In this document: positions 39,664 through 49,095 of the stretch, piece by piece
Layout of the letters: each line of letters starts with the position of its first letter
Position numbering within the stretch: the stretch's first letter is position 1
Assembly (NCBI RefSeq): GCF_009908295.1
Contig: NZ_JAAALO010000003.1
Coordinates: forward strand, 372,001-436,000
Direction of reading: 5' to 3'
DNA: 64,000 bases
From: Micromonospora rubida
Lineage (GTDB): Bacteria > Actinomycetota > Actinomycetes > Mycobacteriales > Micromonosporaceae
Made by a program: the position numbers and the translations under genes
The notes under the pieces: model-generated
What the model was told of the DNA's origin: nothing
The model's input: the letters and a program-made list of their open reading frames with translations, nothing else
The model's database searches: none

Positions 39664-39699
39664 AGCAAGCGGCCCCGGCGACCGCCGGGGCCCCTTGCT
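39664..39699 (+). terminator. secA terminator
   Basis: A 9-bp perfect inner stem (39671-39679 with 39684-39692, 4-nt loop) is enclosed by a 6-bp outer stem (39664-39669 with 39694-39699), separated by one C-C mismatch. It lies 52 bp after the secA stop and faces the convergent Rv3235-type gene. Confidence 0.75.
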
Positions 39700-39809
39700 G
39701 TCCGGCAGGCCGCCCCGGCTCCGGCCCCGTGCCCGGCCTGGCTGCCGGCCCGCTGCGGGGACCGCCTTCCGGCATGGCCCTCGGAGCGAGGGCGCGGCCG
39801 TCGGGGCGG

Positions 39810-40412
39810 TCAGACGAGCTGGAGCACGGTGCAGAGCCAGCGACCGCGTCGATGTTCCAGGCGCAGCGCCATCGCCCAGGTGTGTCCGGCGGCGCTGCCC
39901 AGGACGGCGGCGGCCTCCACGGCCGCCGGGCGGGGTTCGCAGACCCGCAGTCGGCGCAGCCGCACGGTCGGGCGGGTGGAGCGGCGGCGGACCGGGCCGA
40001 TGCGCGCCGCCGCCCTGGTCAACTCGTGCATCACGTCCGCCGAGCAGGCCGGGTTGCTCATCGGGCGGATCTGCCCGAGCGGCCGGTATCCGTTGAGGAT
40101 CTCCAGGCAGGTGGTGACGAAGCGCTGGGCGGCCCGGGTGGCCTCCGGCGTGGCCGTCACCAGCGCGGCGGTCGGTGGGACCTGTGGAGTGGCCCGCCCG
40201 GGGCCGCCAGGGGCGGGGCGGGGGTCGTGCGGGCGCCCGCCGGGGCGGGCCGGGGCGCGGCGGTGCGCCTCGAACAGATCGAGGGCCAGTTGGGCGGCGA
40301 CCGGGCGGGGCCAGCCCTCGGCCGGCTCCTCGGTGAACGGCGGGTCGAGCGGGGGCGCCGGCCGCACCCGGATCGGAGGACGGACGGGTCCGGGACGACG
40401 GGACTCAATCAT
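39810..40412 (-). CDS. Rv3235-family protein (DUF6459-like)
   Basis: A 200-residue protein with a disordered Pro/Arg-rich N-terminus (1-95) and a compact C-terminal domain. The latter carries AAQRFVTTCLEILNGYRPLGQIRPM, followed by VRLRRLRVCEPRPAAVEAAAVL and RCTVLQLV-like strands. This matches mycobacterial Rv3235, also found near secA1. The function is unknown. The short leader contains the GTTTGCC repeats shared with the small regulator upstream. Confidence 0.8.
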   Translation of the reverse strand: MIESRRPGPVRPPIRVRPAPPLDPPFTEEPAEGWPRPVAAQLALDLFEAHRRAPARPGGRPHDPRPAPGGPGRATPQVPPTAALVTATPEATRAAQRFVTTCLEILNGYRPLGQIRPMSNPACSADVMHELTRAAARIGPVRRRSTRPTVRLRRLRVCEPRPAAVEAAAVLGSAAGHTWAMALRLEHRRGRWLCTVLQLV

Positions 40413-40425
40413 CGAAACCCCCGAT

Positions 40426-40461
40426 GTTTGCGTTTGCCTTCGTTTGCCTCCGACAGGGTCG
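40426..40461 (-). repeat. Operator-like repeat before the Rv3235-type gene
   Basis: Direct repeats GTTTGCC occur at 40432-40438 and 40442-40448 (10-bp period), with another GTTTGC at 40426-40431. The inverted repeat CGAC-AGG-GTCG follows at 40451-40461. On the coding (minus) strand this reads GGCAAAC repeats starting 14 bp before the start codon. The same set occurs at 40763-40799. Confidence 0.7.
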
Positions 40462-40512
40462 ATTCTCGGGCAGGGTGGTGCCCGGGGTCAATGGCACCCG
40501 GTGCGGTGGCCG

Positions 40513-40740
40513 CTACTCGGCGTCGCGGTCGTTCAGCGGGTTGTCCCGGACCCACTCGGCGGTCTCGGCGTACTTGTGCTGGATGTACTCCTCCAGGCGG
40601 GCGCGCTCGACCCGCCACTGCCCCCGTCCGCCGACCTTGATCCCAGGCAGCTCACCGCTGCGCACCATGTGGTAGACCTGCGAGTCCGACACGTTGAGCT
40701 CGGCGGCCACGTCGGAGAGCAGCAGGAACCTCGGCTCCAT
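40513..40740 (-). CDS. Small MerR/BldC-like (excisionase-type) helix-turn-helix regulator
   Basis: A 75-residue DNA-binding protein with the winged-helix of the MerR/BldC/excisionase group: FLLLSDVAAELNVSDSQVY (helices 1-2), GELPGIKVGGRGQWRVERARLEEYI (wing and helix 3), plus an acidic tail. BldC of Streptomyces binds direct repeats head to tail as a developmental regulator. Here the promoter holds a 10-bp-spaced direct repeat that recurs before the downstream gene, so autoregulation and joint control are likely. ATG 40740 has GGGAG 5 bp upstream. Confidence 0.88.
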   Translation of the reverse strand: MEPRFLLLSDVAAELNVSDSQVYHMVRSGELPGIKVGGRGQWRVERARLEEYIQHKYAETAEWVRDNPLNDRDAE

Positions 40741-40762
40741 GGGAACTCCCGGGGTTGACGTC

Positions 40763-40799
40763 GTTTGCCTCAGTTTGCCATTCGCTGCCGACAGGGTCG
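40763..40799 (-). repeat. Operator-like repeat before the BldC-like gene
   Basis: GTTTGCC occurs at 40763-40769 and again at 40773-40779, the same 10-bp period as the copy at 40426-40461. The inverted repeat CGAC-AGG-GTCG lies at 40789-40799. It is 22 bp upstream of the regulator start codon. Confidence 0.7.
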
Positions 40800-40927
40800 C
40801 CGACCCGCCGCCCGCGCGGCAACCTTCCGTGCGGCGGGTGCGGGGTGTATGACGGTCAAGGCGTACGGCATGATCGGCGCCCGGGCCGGCGCACGCCGGC
40901 CGGCAGGCGGAGCGGGGGAGACGACCG

Positions 40928-41437
40928 GTGACCGAGGAGCTTGTCCGGGTGTACGTGCCGGCGATCGTGCCGATGCTGGCCCGCCTCCCCGAGCAGGGGC
41001 TGCCCGAGACCGACGCCCACGCGGTGACGCCCGACCTGCGCGAGTGGTACGCCGAGGGCGACGAGGAGGAACTGGAGTACGTCGCGTTCATCCGGGCCGC
41101 CCAGGACGCGCTGCTCCTGCTCCGGGACGATCCGGCCGCGCCCCGTCGGCGCGCGGTGGTCTCCGTCGACGTTCCCGCCTCGGCGCTGCGGCGCACCGAC
41201 GACGTGCTCGGCTCCAGCGCGGTTCGCCTGGTCCGACCGGTGCCGGCGACGGCGGTGGCCGCGCTGCACGTCGACGGCGACGACGCGCGTGACGACGTGG
41301 CCGCCGCCGTTTCAGTGGCCGCCGAGGCGCTGGCTGGCGACCCGGACGCCCAGTTCACCGTCGACGGCGCCGAGGACCGCGAGCTGGAGTGGTACGACGT
41401 CAGCGAGCTGGAGCAGCTGCTGCGCGCCGCGTCCTGA
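40928..41437 (+). CDS. Conserved actinobacterial protein (DUF6912-like)
   Basis: A 169-residue acidic soluble protein beginning [15 protein letters not shown], with [35 protein letters not shown]. It fits a conserved hypothetical family found near secA in actinobacteria (Rv3231c region); the family assignment is from memory. No catalytic motif or membrane segment is seen. GTG 40928 is preceded by GGGGGAG. Confidence 0.75.
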   Translation: MTEELVRVYVPAIVPMLARLPEQGLPETDAHAVTPDLREWYAEGDEEELEYVAFIRAAQDALLLLRDDPAAPRRRAVVSVDVPASALRRTDDVLGSSAVRLVRPVPATAVAALHVDGDDARDDVAAAVSVAAEALAGDPDAQFTVDGAEDRELEWYDVSELEQLLRAAS

Positions 41438-41502
41438 CACCGGGCCCCACGCCCCCACGCCCTCCGTCTCGCCGGGCCGCTCCCGGGGTGACGGGTCGAC
41501 CG

Positions 41503-42594
41503 TCAGCGGTCGGCCGCCGCCCCCGCCGCCGCACCGTCGTCGGCCGTCTCCTCGGTGGCGTCGTCGTCGTCCGGCGCGGGGCCGAGCGTGCGGCCGAAGG
41601 CGATCAGTGCGGTGAGCGCGCCGACGAAGAGCACCCAGATCCCGTTGTCGATCCGGGAGGTGCCCAGCGAGGTCTGGGCGACCGCGTCCGCCTCGCTCAG
41701 CGCGCCGGCCAGGTCGAGCAGCGAGCGCCCGCCGACCCGGATGATGATCTCGGCGAGCAGCAGGAGCAGGCCGGGGCCGGCCCCGGCCAGCAGGTAGCCG
41801 GGCCAGCGGGGGGCGGGTGAGGCCGGGTCGTGCCGCTCGGCACGCCGCCTGGCCCAGGTGAGGTACCCGAAGGCGAGCAGCCCCGCCAGCAGGCCGGCGA
41901 GCAGGGACTCCGACCGGGACACCCACTTCGCGGCACCGACCATCGACTCCTGGGTGTCGCCCGCGCCGAAGAGGTCGAACAGCGGGTCCCGGGCCTGGCT
42001 GAACGCCACCACGAAGACCAGCGCGCCGAGCGTGGCGGCGACGATCGCGCCGGCCGCCCGGGCGTTGCCGGCGCCGGCCACGGCGCCGCCGATGATCGCC
42101 GCCGCGGCGGTGGTGCCGGCGATGACGTTGGTGGTCGCGTTGTCGAAGTAGGTCAGGTTGATCACCACCGCCGCCGCGAGCCCGACCAGCACGCCGGTGC
42201 CGACCGCGACGGCGAAGCGCAGGGTGACCCGCTCGGTGCCCCGCCGGGCCAGCAGGTTGGTCGCCGCCAGGGCGATCGCCGCGCCGGTCACCAGGGCGGC
42301 CGAGATGACCCCGGGCAGCGCGAACGCGGAGAGGCTGATCGCGGTGACCCCCGCCTCGGCGGAGGTGATCGCCGCCCGGGTGGACCAGAGCATCGCCGCC
42401 AGCCAGCCCACGGCCAGCAGCGCCAGCACGACCGCCCCCGGGGCGCGGGTCGGAGGCGTACCCCCGGCGGCCGGCGCCAGCTCCACGGGCGCCGCCGGTC
42501 TCCCGTCGCCGCCTGGCTCGTCGGCCCCGGCCGGGGCGTCCCGCACCGGCTGGTCCGGCTCCGCGGCGGTGGAGCTGCCGGGCTGGTTGCTCAT
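41503..42594 (-). CDS. Multi-pass membrane protein of unknown function
   Basis: A 363-residue protein with a disordered N-terminal 55 residues and about eight membrane helices. Examples are AVVLALLAVGWLAAML, GVISAALVTGAAIALAA, AGTTAAAAIIGGAVAGA and LFVGALTALIAFGRTL. It ends in an acidic Asp/Ala-rich tail. I recognise no transporter signature. ATG 42594 has GGGGAG upstream. Confidence 0.8.
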   Translation of the reverse strand: MSNQPGSSTAAEPDQPVRDAPAGADEPGGDGRPAAPVELAPAAGGTPPTRAPGAVVLALLAVGWLAAMLWSTRAAITSAEAGVTAISLSAFALPGVISAALVTGAAIALAATNLLARRGTERVTLRFAVAVGTGVLVGLAAAVVINLTYFDNATTNVIAGTTAAAAIIGGAVAGAGNARAAGAIVAATLGALVFVVAFSQARDPLFDLFGAGDTQESMVGAAKWVSRSESLLAGLLAGLLAFGYLTWARRRAERHDPASPAPRWPGYLLAGAGPGLLLLLAEIIIRVGGRSLLDLAGALSEADAVAQTSLGTSRIDNGIWVLFVGALTALIAFGRTLGPAPDDDDATEETADDGAAAGAAADR

Positions 42595-43030
42595 CGTCTC
42601 CCCTTCGACGGAGGCCCGGACCCGGCCGGCTCTGTCGGCGGGCGGGCGGGGCTGGTCACCGGCCATCCAGGGTACGCGCCACCCGACCGTCGACCCTCCG
42701 CCCGTCCGAAGCCCACCGCACCGCCCCACCCGTCCCGCGCCCGGGCGGCGGCGGGCGAGGAATCGTAGGCGCGGCGTGGGCCAGGCGACGGAATCGCCGG
42801 CACTGGAGGCGGGTCGGGCGGTGATTCGCAGGCGGTGTTCGCGGCGCGGTGCGGGCCAGGTCGGGCGGGGTGGGGCCGGGGTGGGACGAAACCGGGGGTG
42901 CCGCGTGGGAGAATCGGCGCAGGTCCCGCCGCCGCGACCGGTGCAGCCCGCGGCGTACGGCGTCCCGGCCGCCCGGTCGGTGCCCGTGGGTCCGATTTCG
43001 CCACCGCTGCCGAGATCGCCAGGAGCCCCG
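42595..43030. other. Non-coding spacer upstream of pruA
   Basis: This 436-bp divergent intergenic region lies between the membrane-protein gene and pruA. I see no conserved reading frame, RNA gene or clear promoter boxes. It presumably holds both promoters and the pruA leader. Confidence 0.5.
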
Positions 43031-44659
43031 ATGGACGCCGTGTTCTCCGTACCCGAGCCGCGTAACGAGCCGGTCCGTGCCTACGAGCCGGGCAGCGCCG
43101 ACCGGGAGCGGCTCCAACGTCGCCTGGCCGAGCTGGCCGGCGAGCGCCTCGACCTGCCGATGACCATCGCCGGCGAGCAGCGGATGGCCGGCGGCGAGCC
43201 GATCGACGTGGTGCAGCCGCACCGGCACGACCACGTGCTGGGCGTCACCGGCCACGCCACCCACGACGACGCCCGCGCCGCGGTCAAGGCCGCCAAGGAC
43301 GCCGCCCCGATGTGGCGGGCCCTGCCGTTCGAGGAGCGCGCGGCGATCTTCCTGCGGGCTGCCGAGATGCTCTCCGGCCCGTGGCGGGACACCCTCAACG
43401 CCACCACCATGCTCGGCCAGTCGAAGACCGCGATCCAGGCCGAGATCGACGCGGCCTGCGAGTTCATCGACTTCCTCCGGTTCAACGTGCACTTCGCCCG
43501 GAACCTGCTGCAGGAGCAGCCGCTCTCCTCCCCGGGAGTGTGGAACCGTCTCGACCACCGCCCACTGGAGGGCTTCGTCTACGCGGTCACCCCGTTCAAC
43601 TTCACCGCGATCGCCGGCAACCTGCCCTCCGCCCCGGCGCTGCTCGGCAACACCGTGGTCTGGAAGCCGAGCCCGACCCAGCAGTTCGCCGCGCACTTCA
43701 CCATGCGGCTGTTCGAGGCGGCCGGCCTGCCGCCCGGCGTGATCAACATGGTCACCGGGCGGGGCGAGGAGGTCTCCGACGTGGTGCTCGCCGACCCGGA
43801 CCTGGCCGGCATCCACTTCACCGGCTCGACCAAGGTCTTCCAGCAGCTGTGGAGGACCGTCGGCGACAACATCCACCGCTACCGGGGCTACCCCCGGCTG
43901 GTCGGCGAGACCGGCGGCAAGGACTTCGTCGTCGCGCACGCCAGCGCCGACGTGGACGCGCTGCACACCGCGCTGATCCGCGGCGCGTACGAGTACCAGG
44001 GCCAGAAGTGCTCGGCCGCGTCCCGGGCGTACGTCCCGCGGTCGCTCTGGGAGGGCGGGCTGCGCGACCGGCTGGCCGCCACCGCCGACTCGCTGACCTA
44101 CGGCGACGTCACCGACTTCACCAACTTCGGCGGCGCGGTGATCGACGCCAAGGCGTTCGACCGGCACGCCGCAGCCCTGGAGCTGATCTCCGGCGACAGT
44201 TCCTGCACCGTGCTGGCCGGCGGCACCGCCGACGACTCGGTCGGGTGGTTCGTCCGGCCGACCCTGTTCGAGTGCACCGACGCCGCGCACGAGACGTTCA
44301 CCACCGAGTACTTCGGGCCGATTCTCGGCGTGCACGTCTTCGACGACGCCCGCTTCGACGAGGTCGTCGCCCAGGCCGAGTCGATCGCACCGTACGCGCT
44401 GACCGGGGCGATCTTCGCCACTGATCGCCGGGTGGTGGACGCGGTGGCCGAGCGCATGCGGTACGCGGCCGGCAACTTCTACATCAACGACAAGCCGACC
44501 GGCGCGGTGGTCGGGCAGCAGCCGTTCGGCGGCGCCCGGGCCAGCGGCACCAACGACAAGGCCGGCTCCTGGCACAACCTGGTCCGTTGGATGTCCCCCC
44601 GGACGATCAAGGAGACCTTCGTCGCACCGACCGACCACACCTACCCCCACATGGGCTGA
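43031..44659 (+). CDS. pruA: 1-pyrroline-5-carboxylate (L-glutamate gamma-semialdehyde) dehydrogenase
   Basis: A 542-residue aldehyde dehydrogenase of the monofunctional PruA type that oxidises glutamate semialdehyde to glutamate in proline degradation. Catalytic Glu lies in VGETGGKDF, catalytic Cys in GQKCSAASR, and the NAD site in FTGSTKVFQQLW. The C-terminal QQPFGGARASGTNDKAGS is diagnostic. The partner proline dehydrogenase is not in the window. ATG 43031 has AGGAG 5 bp upstream. Confidence 0.97.
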   Translation: MDAVFSVPEPRNEPVRAYEPGSADRERLQRRLAELAGERLDLPMTIAGEQRMAGGEPIDVVQPHRHDHVLGVTGHATHDDARAAVKAAKDAAPMWRALPFEERAAIFLRAAEMLSGPWRDTLNATTMLGQSKTAIQAEIDAACEFIDFLRFNVHFARNLLQEQPLSSPGVWNRLDHRPLEGFVYAVTPFNFTAIAGNLPSAPALLGNTVVWKPSPTQQFAAHFTMRLFEAAGLPPGVINMVTGRGEEVSDVVLADPDLAGIHFTGSTKVFQQLWRTVGDNIHRYRGYPRLVGETGGKDFVVAHASADVDALHTALIRGAYEYQGQKCSAASRAYVPRSLWEGGLRDRLAATADSLTYGDVTDFTNFGGAVIDAKAFDRHAAALELISGDSSCTVLAGGTADDSVGWFVRPTLFECTDAAHETFTTEYFGPILGVHVFDDARFDEVVAQAESIAPYALTGAIFATDRRVVDAVAERMRYAAGNFYINDKPTGAVVGQQPFGGARASGTNDKAGSWHNLVRWMSPRTIKETFVAPTDHTYPHMG

Positions 44660-44825
44660 CGCGCCCGGCGAGGGCTCCCGCCGTGTCGCGGGGGCCCTGG
44701 CTGTGCGCAGCGTGACCGGCCCTCAACGGACTGTCGCCCGCCGACAGTGCACAAAGGAAACCCTCCAGGGTGGCGAAAATGGCAAATCCTGGACGCCGGG
44801 TCGGCAAAGTGGCAGCGTAAGGGGC

Positions 44826-45341
44826 ATGGCGGATTCCGGAGTGAACCCCACGGCGGCGGCCCTCCTCGGGCTGCTCCACGAGGGTCCCATGACAGGCGGG
44901 CAGTTGATGGCCGCCGCTGAGCGCAAGCTCGCCCCGTATTGGTCGATGACCCGCAGCCAGGTCTACCGCGAGCTTCCGGTGCTGGCCGAGCGCGGTCTGG
45001 TGCGGTTGGGCAAGCCCGGCCCCCGGTCCAGCCAGCCGTACGCGATCACCGCGGCCGGCAAGCGGACGTTCTCCCGTTGGCTGGCCGAGGACCCGGGGCG
45101 GGACACCATCCGCAACCCGATCGCCCTGCGGGTCGCCTTCGGCGGCCTGCACTCGGCCACCCAACTGCGCAACCTCCAGGCCTCCGCCAACGAATACCAC
45201 AGCGAGGCCCTGGCCCGGGTGCGGGAGCAGGTGAAGAACGCCAAGAAGGAGGGCGACTCGTTCGACGCCAGCGCGCTGGAGTTCGCCGTCGCCTACCACA
45301 AGGCCGCCCTGTCCTGGCTGAAGTCCGCCCCCGTCGGCTGA
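44826..45341 (+). CDS. PadR-family transcriptional regulator
   Basis: A 171-residue regulator with an N-terminal winged helix (AALLGLLHEGPMTGGQLMAA, YWSMTRSQVYRELPVLAERGLVRLG) and a helical dimerisation tail. PadR proteins usually repress a nearby gene in response to small molecules; no obvious target is next to it. TGGCAAA-like repeats precede the start (44779-44813), but I cannot define an operator. Confidence 0.9.
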   Translation: MADSGVNPTAAALLGLLHEGPMTGGQLMAAAERKLAPYWSMTRSQVYRELPVLAERGLVRLGKPGPRSSQPYAITAAGKRTFSRWLAEDPGRDTIRNPIALRVAFGGLHSATQLRNLQASANEYHSEALARVREQVKNAKKEGDSFDASALEFAVAYHKAALSWLKSAPVG

Positions 45342-45493
45342 CCCGATCGACGGCCCGCCACCCCGCCACCGGGCCGTCGGTCGGGGCTGGATCCGTCCGT
45401 GACCAGGGTGGCCGACACGCCCGGGCCGTCAGTCACGCGGACACTTTTCGCCCGTCACCGTGGGGCTCGCAAGCTGACCTCCCGTATTCGCAG

Positions 45494-45499
45494 TAGTCT
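45494..45499 (+). promoter_or_regulatory. Possible -10 box for a leaderless prfB message
   Basis: TAGTCT ends 8 bp before the prfB GTG. No Shine-Dalgarno lies between them, so translation may begin at the 5' end. The -35 region is unclear. Confidence 0.35.
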
Positions 45500-45507
45500 T
45501 GTCTGTC

Positions 45508-46629
45508 GTGACCGCTGCCGATTACGCCGAACAGCTCAAGGAACTCGACGCCACCCTGCGCAACATCGAGGCCGTGCTCAACCTCGACCGACTGCACGAG
45601 GACAAGGCCCGGCTCGAGGAGCAGGCCTCCGCGCCGGACCTGTGGGACGACCAGGCCAAGGCACAGCAGGTGACCTCCCAGCTGTCGTACGTCAACGGCG
45701 AGATCAGCAAGCTGGGCAGCCTGCGCTCCCGGCTCGACGACGCCCGCGTGCTGCTGGAGCTCGCCGAGGCCGAGGACGATCCCGGGGTGCTCACCGAGGT
45801 GGAGACCGAGATCGGCGGGCTCACCAAGGCCATCCAGGAGATGGAGGTCCGCACCCTGCTGTCCGGCGAGTACGACTCGCGGGAGGCGCTGGTGGCGATC
45901 CGGGCCGGGGCCGGCGGCGTGGACGCGGCCGACTTCGCCGAGATGCTGCTGCGGATGTACCTGCGCTGGGCCGAGCGGCACGGCTACCCCACCGAGGTCT
46001 ACGAGACCTCGTACGCGGAGGAGGCGGGCCTGAAGTCCGCGACCTTCGCGGTGAAGGTCCCGTACGCCTACGGCACGCTGAGCGTGGAGTCCGGCACCCA
46101 CCGCCTCGTGCGGATCAGCCCGTTCGACAACCAGGGCCGCCGGCAGACCAGCTTCGCCGGTGTCGAGGTGCTGCCGGTGACCGAGCAGACCGACCACATC
46201 GACATCCCCGAGAACGAGATGCGGGTCGACGTCTACCGGTCCTCCGGCCCGGGCGGGCAGAGCGTCAACACCACCGACTCGGCGGTGCGGCTCACCCACA
46301 TCCCCACCGGCATCGTGGTGACCTGCCAGAACGAGAAGTCCCAGCTCCAGAACAAGGCGTCCGCGATGCGGGTGCTCCAGGCCCGCCTGTTGGAGCGCAA
46401 GCGCCAGGAGGAGCAGGCCAAGCTGGAGGGGCTCAAGGAGAATGCCGCCGGCTCGTGGGGCGACCAGATGCGCTCGTACGTCCTGCACCCGTACCAGATG
46501 GTGAAGGATCTCCGAACCGAGCAGGAGACCGGCAATCCGACCTCGGTCTTCGACGGCGAGCTGGACAGCTTCATCGAAGCCGGTATCCGTTGGCGCAAGC
46601 AGCGACAGCTCGCCGGCGACGCAGCGTGA
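45508..46629 (+). CDS. prfB: Peptide chain release factor 2
   Basis: A 373-residue RF2 that reads UGA and UAA stops. The codon-recognition tripeptide SPF lies in [12 protein letters not shown], and the peptidyl-tRNA hydrolysis motif GGQ lies in [13 protein letters not shown]. The frame is continuous from the start, so the programmed +1 frameshift used by many bacteria is absent. TTG 45499 is an alternative start three codons earlier. Confidence 0.97.
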   Translation: MTAADYAEQLKELDATLRNIEAVLNLDRLHEDKARLEEQASAPDLWDDQAKAQQVTSQLSYVNGEISKLGSLRSRLDDARVLLELAEAEDDPGVLTEVETEIGGLTKAIQEMEVRTLLSGEYDSREALVAIRAGAGGVDAADFAEMLLRMYLRWAERHGYPTEVYETSYAEEAGLKSATFAVKVPYAYGTLSVESGTHRLVRISPFDNQGRRQTSFAGVEVLPVTEQTDHIDIPENEMRVDVYRSSGPGGQSVNTTDSAVRLTHIPTGIVVTCQNEKSQLQNKASAMRVLQARLLERKRQEEQAKLEGLKENAAGSWGDQMRSYVLHPYQMVKDLRTEQETGNPTSVFDGELDSFIEAGIRWRKQRQLAGDAA

Positions 46630-46712
46630 TCGATCGCGGGCGGAGCGCGTCGTCGATCTCCCGATAACCGGGTGTTTCGATGACGCGCCTCGCATCGGCG
46701 GGGCGTGGGGGC

Positions 46713-46740
46713 TTGGTTCATCGGTTACACCGCGTAGACT
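46713..46740 (+). promoter_or_regulatory. ftsE promoter, probably leaderless
   Basis: TTGGTT (46713-46718) is 16 bp from TAGACT (46735-46740). The ftsE GTG begins 9 bp after the -10 box, and no Shine-Dalgarno is present between. Confidence 0.55.
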
Positions 46741-46748
46741 CACCACCC

Positions 46749-47429
46749 GTGATTCAGCTTGAGCAAGTGACGAAGACGTACCCGAAGGCGTCCCGGCCTT
46801 CGCTCGACAACGTGTCCGTCTCGATCGAGAAGGGCGAGTTCGTCTTCTTCATCGGTCCATCCGGCTCCGGCAAGTCCACGATCATCAAGATGCTGCTGCA
46901 CGAGGTGACCCCCAACAAGGGGCGGGTCGTCGTCAACAGCAAGGACGTCACCTCGATGCGCTCCTGGAAGCGACCGCACTTCCGGCGTTCGATCGGCTGT
47001 GTCTTCCAGGACTTCCGGCTGCTGCCGAACCGCACCGCGTACGAGAACGTGGCGTTCGCCCTCGAGGTGATCGGCAAGACCAAGGCGGTTGCCCGCCGGG
47101 TCGTTCCCGAGGTGCTGGAGCTGGTCGGGCTCGGTGGCAAGGAGCACCGCTACCCGCACGAGCTCTCCGGTGGTGAGCAGCAGCGGGTCGCCGTCGCCCG
47201 GGCGTTCGTGAACCGTCCGCTGATCCTGCTCGCGGACGAGCCGACCGGAAACCTGGACCCGGACACGTCGATCGAGATCATGCGCCTCCTGGACCGGATC
47301 AACCGCACCGGCACGACCGTCGTGATGGTCACCCACGACTCGAACATCGTGAACCAGATGCGGCGTCGGGTCATCGAGATTGAGAGCGGTCGCATCGTGC
47401 GCGACCAGGCCCGTGGCGTCTACGGGTGA
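46749..47429 (+). CDS. ftsE: FtsE, cell-division ABC ATPase
   Basis: A 226-residue ABC ATPase: Walker [11 protein letters not shown]-loop [11 protein letters not shown], signature [15 protein letters not shown], Walker [14 protein letters not shown], and switch VTHD. With FtsX it forms a transporter-like complex that activates peptidoglycan hydrolases at the septum. It is followed 67 bp later by ftsX. Confidence 0.97.
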   Translation: MIQLEQVTKTYPKASRPSLDNVSVSIEKGEFVFFIGPSGSGKSTIIKMLLHEVTPNKGRVVVNSKDVTSMRSWKRPHFRRSIGCVFQDFRLLPNRTAYENVAFALEVIGKTKAVARRVVPEVLELVGLGGKEHRYPHELSGGEQQRVAVARAFVNRPLILLADEPTGNLDPDTSIEIMRLLDRINRTGTTVVMVTHDSNIVNQMRRRVIEIESGRIVRDQARGVYG

Positions 47430-47496
47430 GCCGGCGCTCCACCCCTGTGCAGCCTGACGACGATCACCTCACGCCGGAGACCCGGAGGAATTCCCG

Positions 47497-48372
47497 ATGC
47501 GCGTGAAATACGTCCTGTCCGAGGTACTGGTCGGACTGTGGCGCAACGTGACCATGACCATCGCGATGATCATCACGATGGCCGTGTCGTTGACCATGCT
47601 CGGTGCCAGCGGTCTGATGTACAGCCAGGTAAACGACATGAAGGACCTCTACTACAAGAACATCGAGGTCTCGATCTTCCTGACCAAGGAGGCCAACGAG
47701 CAGCAGCGCGCCGACATCGACGCCAAGCTGAAGAGCGATCCGCTGGTCAAGGAGGCCGTCTTCGTCGACAAGGCCGAGGCGTACAAGCGTTTCCAGGAGA
47801 TGTTCCAGGACGCGCCCGACCTGCTGAGCGCGGTCAAGGCGGACAGCCTGCCCGAGTCCTTCCGGCTCAAGCTGGTGAACCCCGAGCAGTACCGGGAGAT
47901 CTACAACCAGTACAAGGACACCGAGGGCGTCGACGAGATCGTCGACCAGAGCCAACTCCTGGACAAGATCTTCAAGATCCTCACCTCGGTCCAGAACATC
48001 GCCCTGGCGGCCGCGGCGGTGATGGCAATCGCCGCGTTGCTGCTGGTTGCGAACACGATCCAGGTCGCGGCGTACAGCAAGCGGCGTGAGGTCGCGGTCA
48101 TGAAGCTGGTCGGCGCGTCCAACTGGTTCATCCAGGCGCCGTTCGTGCTGGAGGCCGTGGTCGCGGGCCTGATCGGCTCGCTGCTCGCCCTTGTCGCCCT
48201 GATAGCGGCCAAGTACCTGCTGTTCGACGGCGCGCTCAGTGACCTTCAGGGGCTGCTCTCCCCGGTCACCTGGGGCGACATTCTCGTCGTTTTCCCGATC
48301 ATGGCCGGCGTGGGCGGTCTGGTCAGCGCCGTCACCGCGTGGGTGACCCTCCGGTTCTACCTGCGGGTCTAG
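47497..48372 (+). CDS. ftsX: FtsX, cell-division permease-like protein
   Basis: A 291-residue membrane protein with four helices: one near the N-terminus (MTIAMIITMAVSLTML) and three at the C-terminus. Between them is the extracellular FtsX_ECD loop (about 45-165) that contacts a hydrolase or its adaptor, such as RipC in mycobacteria. The start has GGAGGAA 8 bp upstream. Confidence 0.97.
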   Translation: MRVKYVLSEVLVGLWRNVTMTIAMIITMAVSLTMLGASGLMYSQVNDMKDLYYKNIEVSIFLTKEANEQQRADIDAKLKSDPLVKEAVFVDKAEAYKRFQEMFQDAPDLLSAVKADSLPESFRLKLVNPEQYREIYNQYKDTEGVDEIVDQSQLLDKIFKILTSVQNIALAAAAVMAIAALLLVANTIQVAAYSKRREVAVMKLVGASNWFIQAPFVLEAVVAGLIGSLLALVALIAAKYLLFDGALSDLQGLLSPVTWGDILVVFPIMAGVGGLVSAVTAWVTLRFYLRV

Positions 48373-48399
48373 TCACCCTCAGGTCTGCCCGACGCGGCA

Positions 48400-48437
48400 G
48401 GACCCTCCGGCGCGGAATAATCCGTGCCGGGGGGTCC
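48400..48437 (+). terminator. ftsEX terminator
   Basis: A 17-bp stem (48400-48416 with 48421-48437, two G-U type pairs) has an ATAA loop and is followed by TTG, 27 bp after the ftsX stop. Confidence 0.8.
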
Positions 48438-48508
48438 TTGCCGTTCGGGTAGCATGATCTCCGCTTCCGGCCCCGGCCGGGAGCCACAACGAGGGGAGGT
48501 GGCGCCGG

Positions 48509-48988
48509 ATGCCACGGGAGAAGGGGCGCAAGGTCGTCGCCTCCAACAAGAAGGCGCGCCACGACTACGCCATCCTCGACACGTACGAGGCGGGCATGCA
48601 GCTGACCGGCACCGAGGTCAAGTCGCTTCGGGCCGGGCGGGCGTCGCTGGTCGACGCCTTCGCCCAGGAGCGCGACGGTGAGCTCTATCTGCACTCCATG
48701 CACATCCCGGAGTACACCCAGGGCACCTGGACCAACCACGAGCCCCGGCGTACCCGCAAGCTGCTGCTCAAGCGGCTGGAGATCGACCGGCTGATCGGCA
48801 AGACCCGCGAGGGCGGCCTGACCATGGTCCCGTTGCAGGTCTACTTCTCCGACGGCTGGGCCAAGGTGGAGATCGCCCTGGCCAAGGGCAAGAAGTCGTA
48901 CGACAAGCGGCAGGACCTCGCCAAGCGGGACGCGGACCGGGAAATCGCCCGGGCCGCCGGCCGGCGCGGCAAGGGCATGGACGACTGA
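48509..48988 (+). CDS. smpB: SmpB, tmRNA-binding protein
   Basis: A 159-residue SsrA-binding protein required for trans-translation. The OB-fold core carries [33 protein letters not shown] and [27 protein letters not shown], plus the basic C-terminal tail [15 protein letters not shown]. It lies 107 bp before its partner RNA, ssrA. Confidence 0.97.
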   Translation: MPREKGRKVVASNKKARHDYAILDTYEAGMQLTGTEVKSLRAGRASLVDAFAQERDGELYLHSMHIPEYTQGTWTNHEPRRTRKLLLKRLEIDRLIGKTREGGLTMVPLQVYFSDGWAKVEIALAKGKKSYDKRQDLAKRDADREIARAAGRRGKGMDD

Positions 48989-49033
48989 TTCGTTCCGTTC
49001 GTCCCTTCCCGGCACGTCGGGGCGGGCCTCGGG

Positions 49034-49062
49034 ATGAAACCGGTTGCGGAAGGCGTTAGGCT
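49034..49062 (+). promoter_or_regulatory. ssrA promoter
   Basis: ATGAAA (49034-49039), 17 bp, TAGGCT (49057-49062). The start would lie near 49069, leaving a short precursor before the mature 5' end at 49096. Confidence 0.5.
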
Positions 49063-49095
49063 TGTGTGGAGCCGCCGACAGGGGCGGCCCGTCGA

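Noticed and set aside
45508..45620. Programmed +1 frameshift in prfB
   Set aside because: The reading frame is continuous with no in-frame TGA and no CTTTGA slip site.
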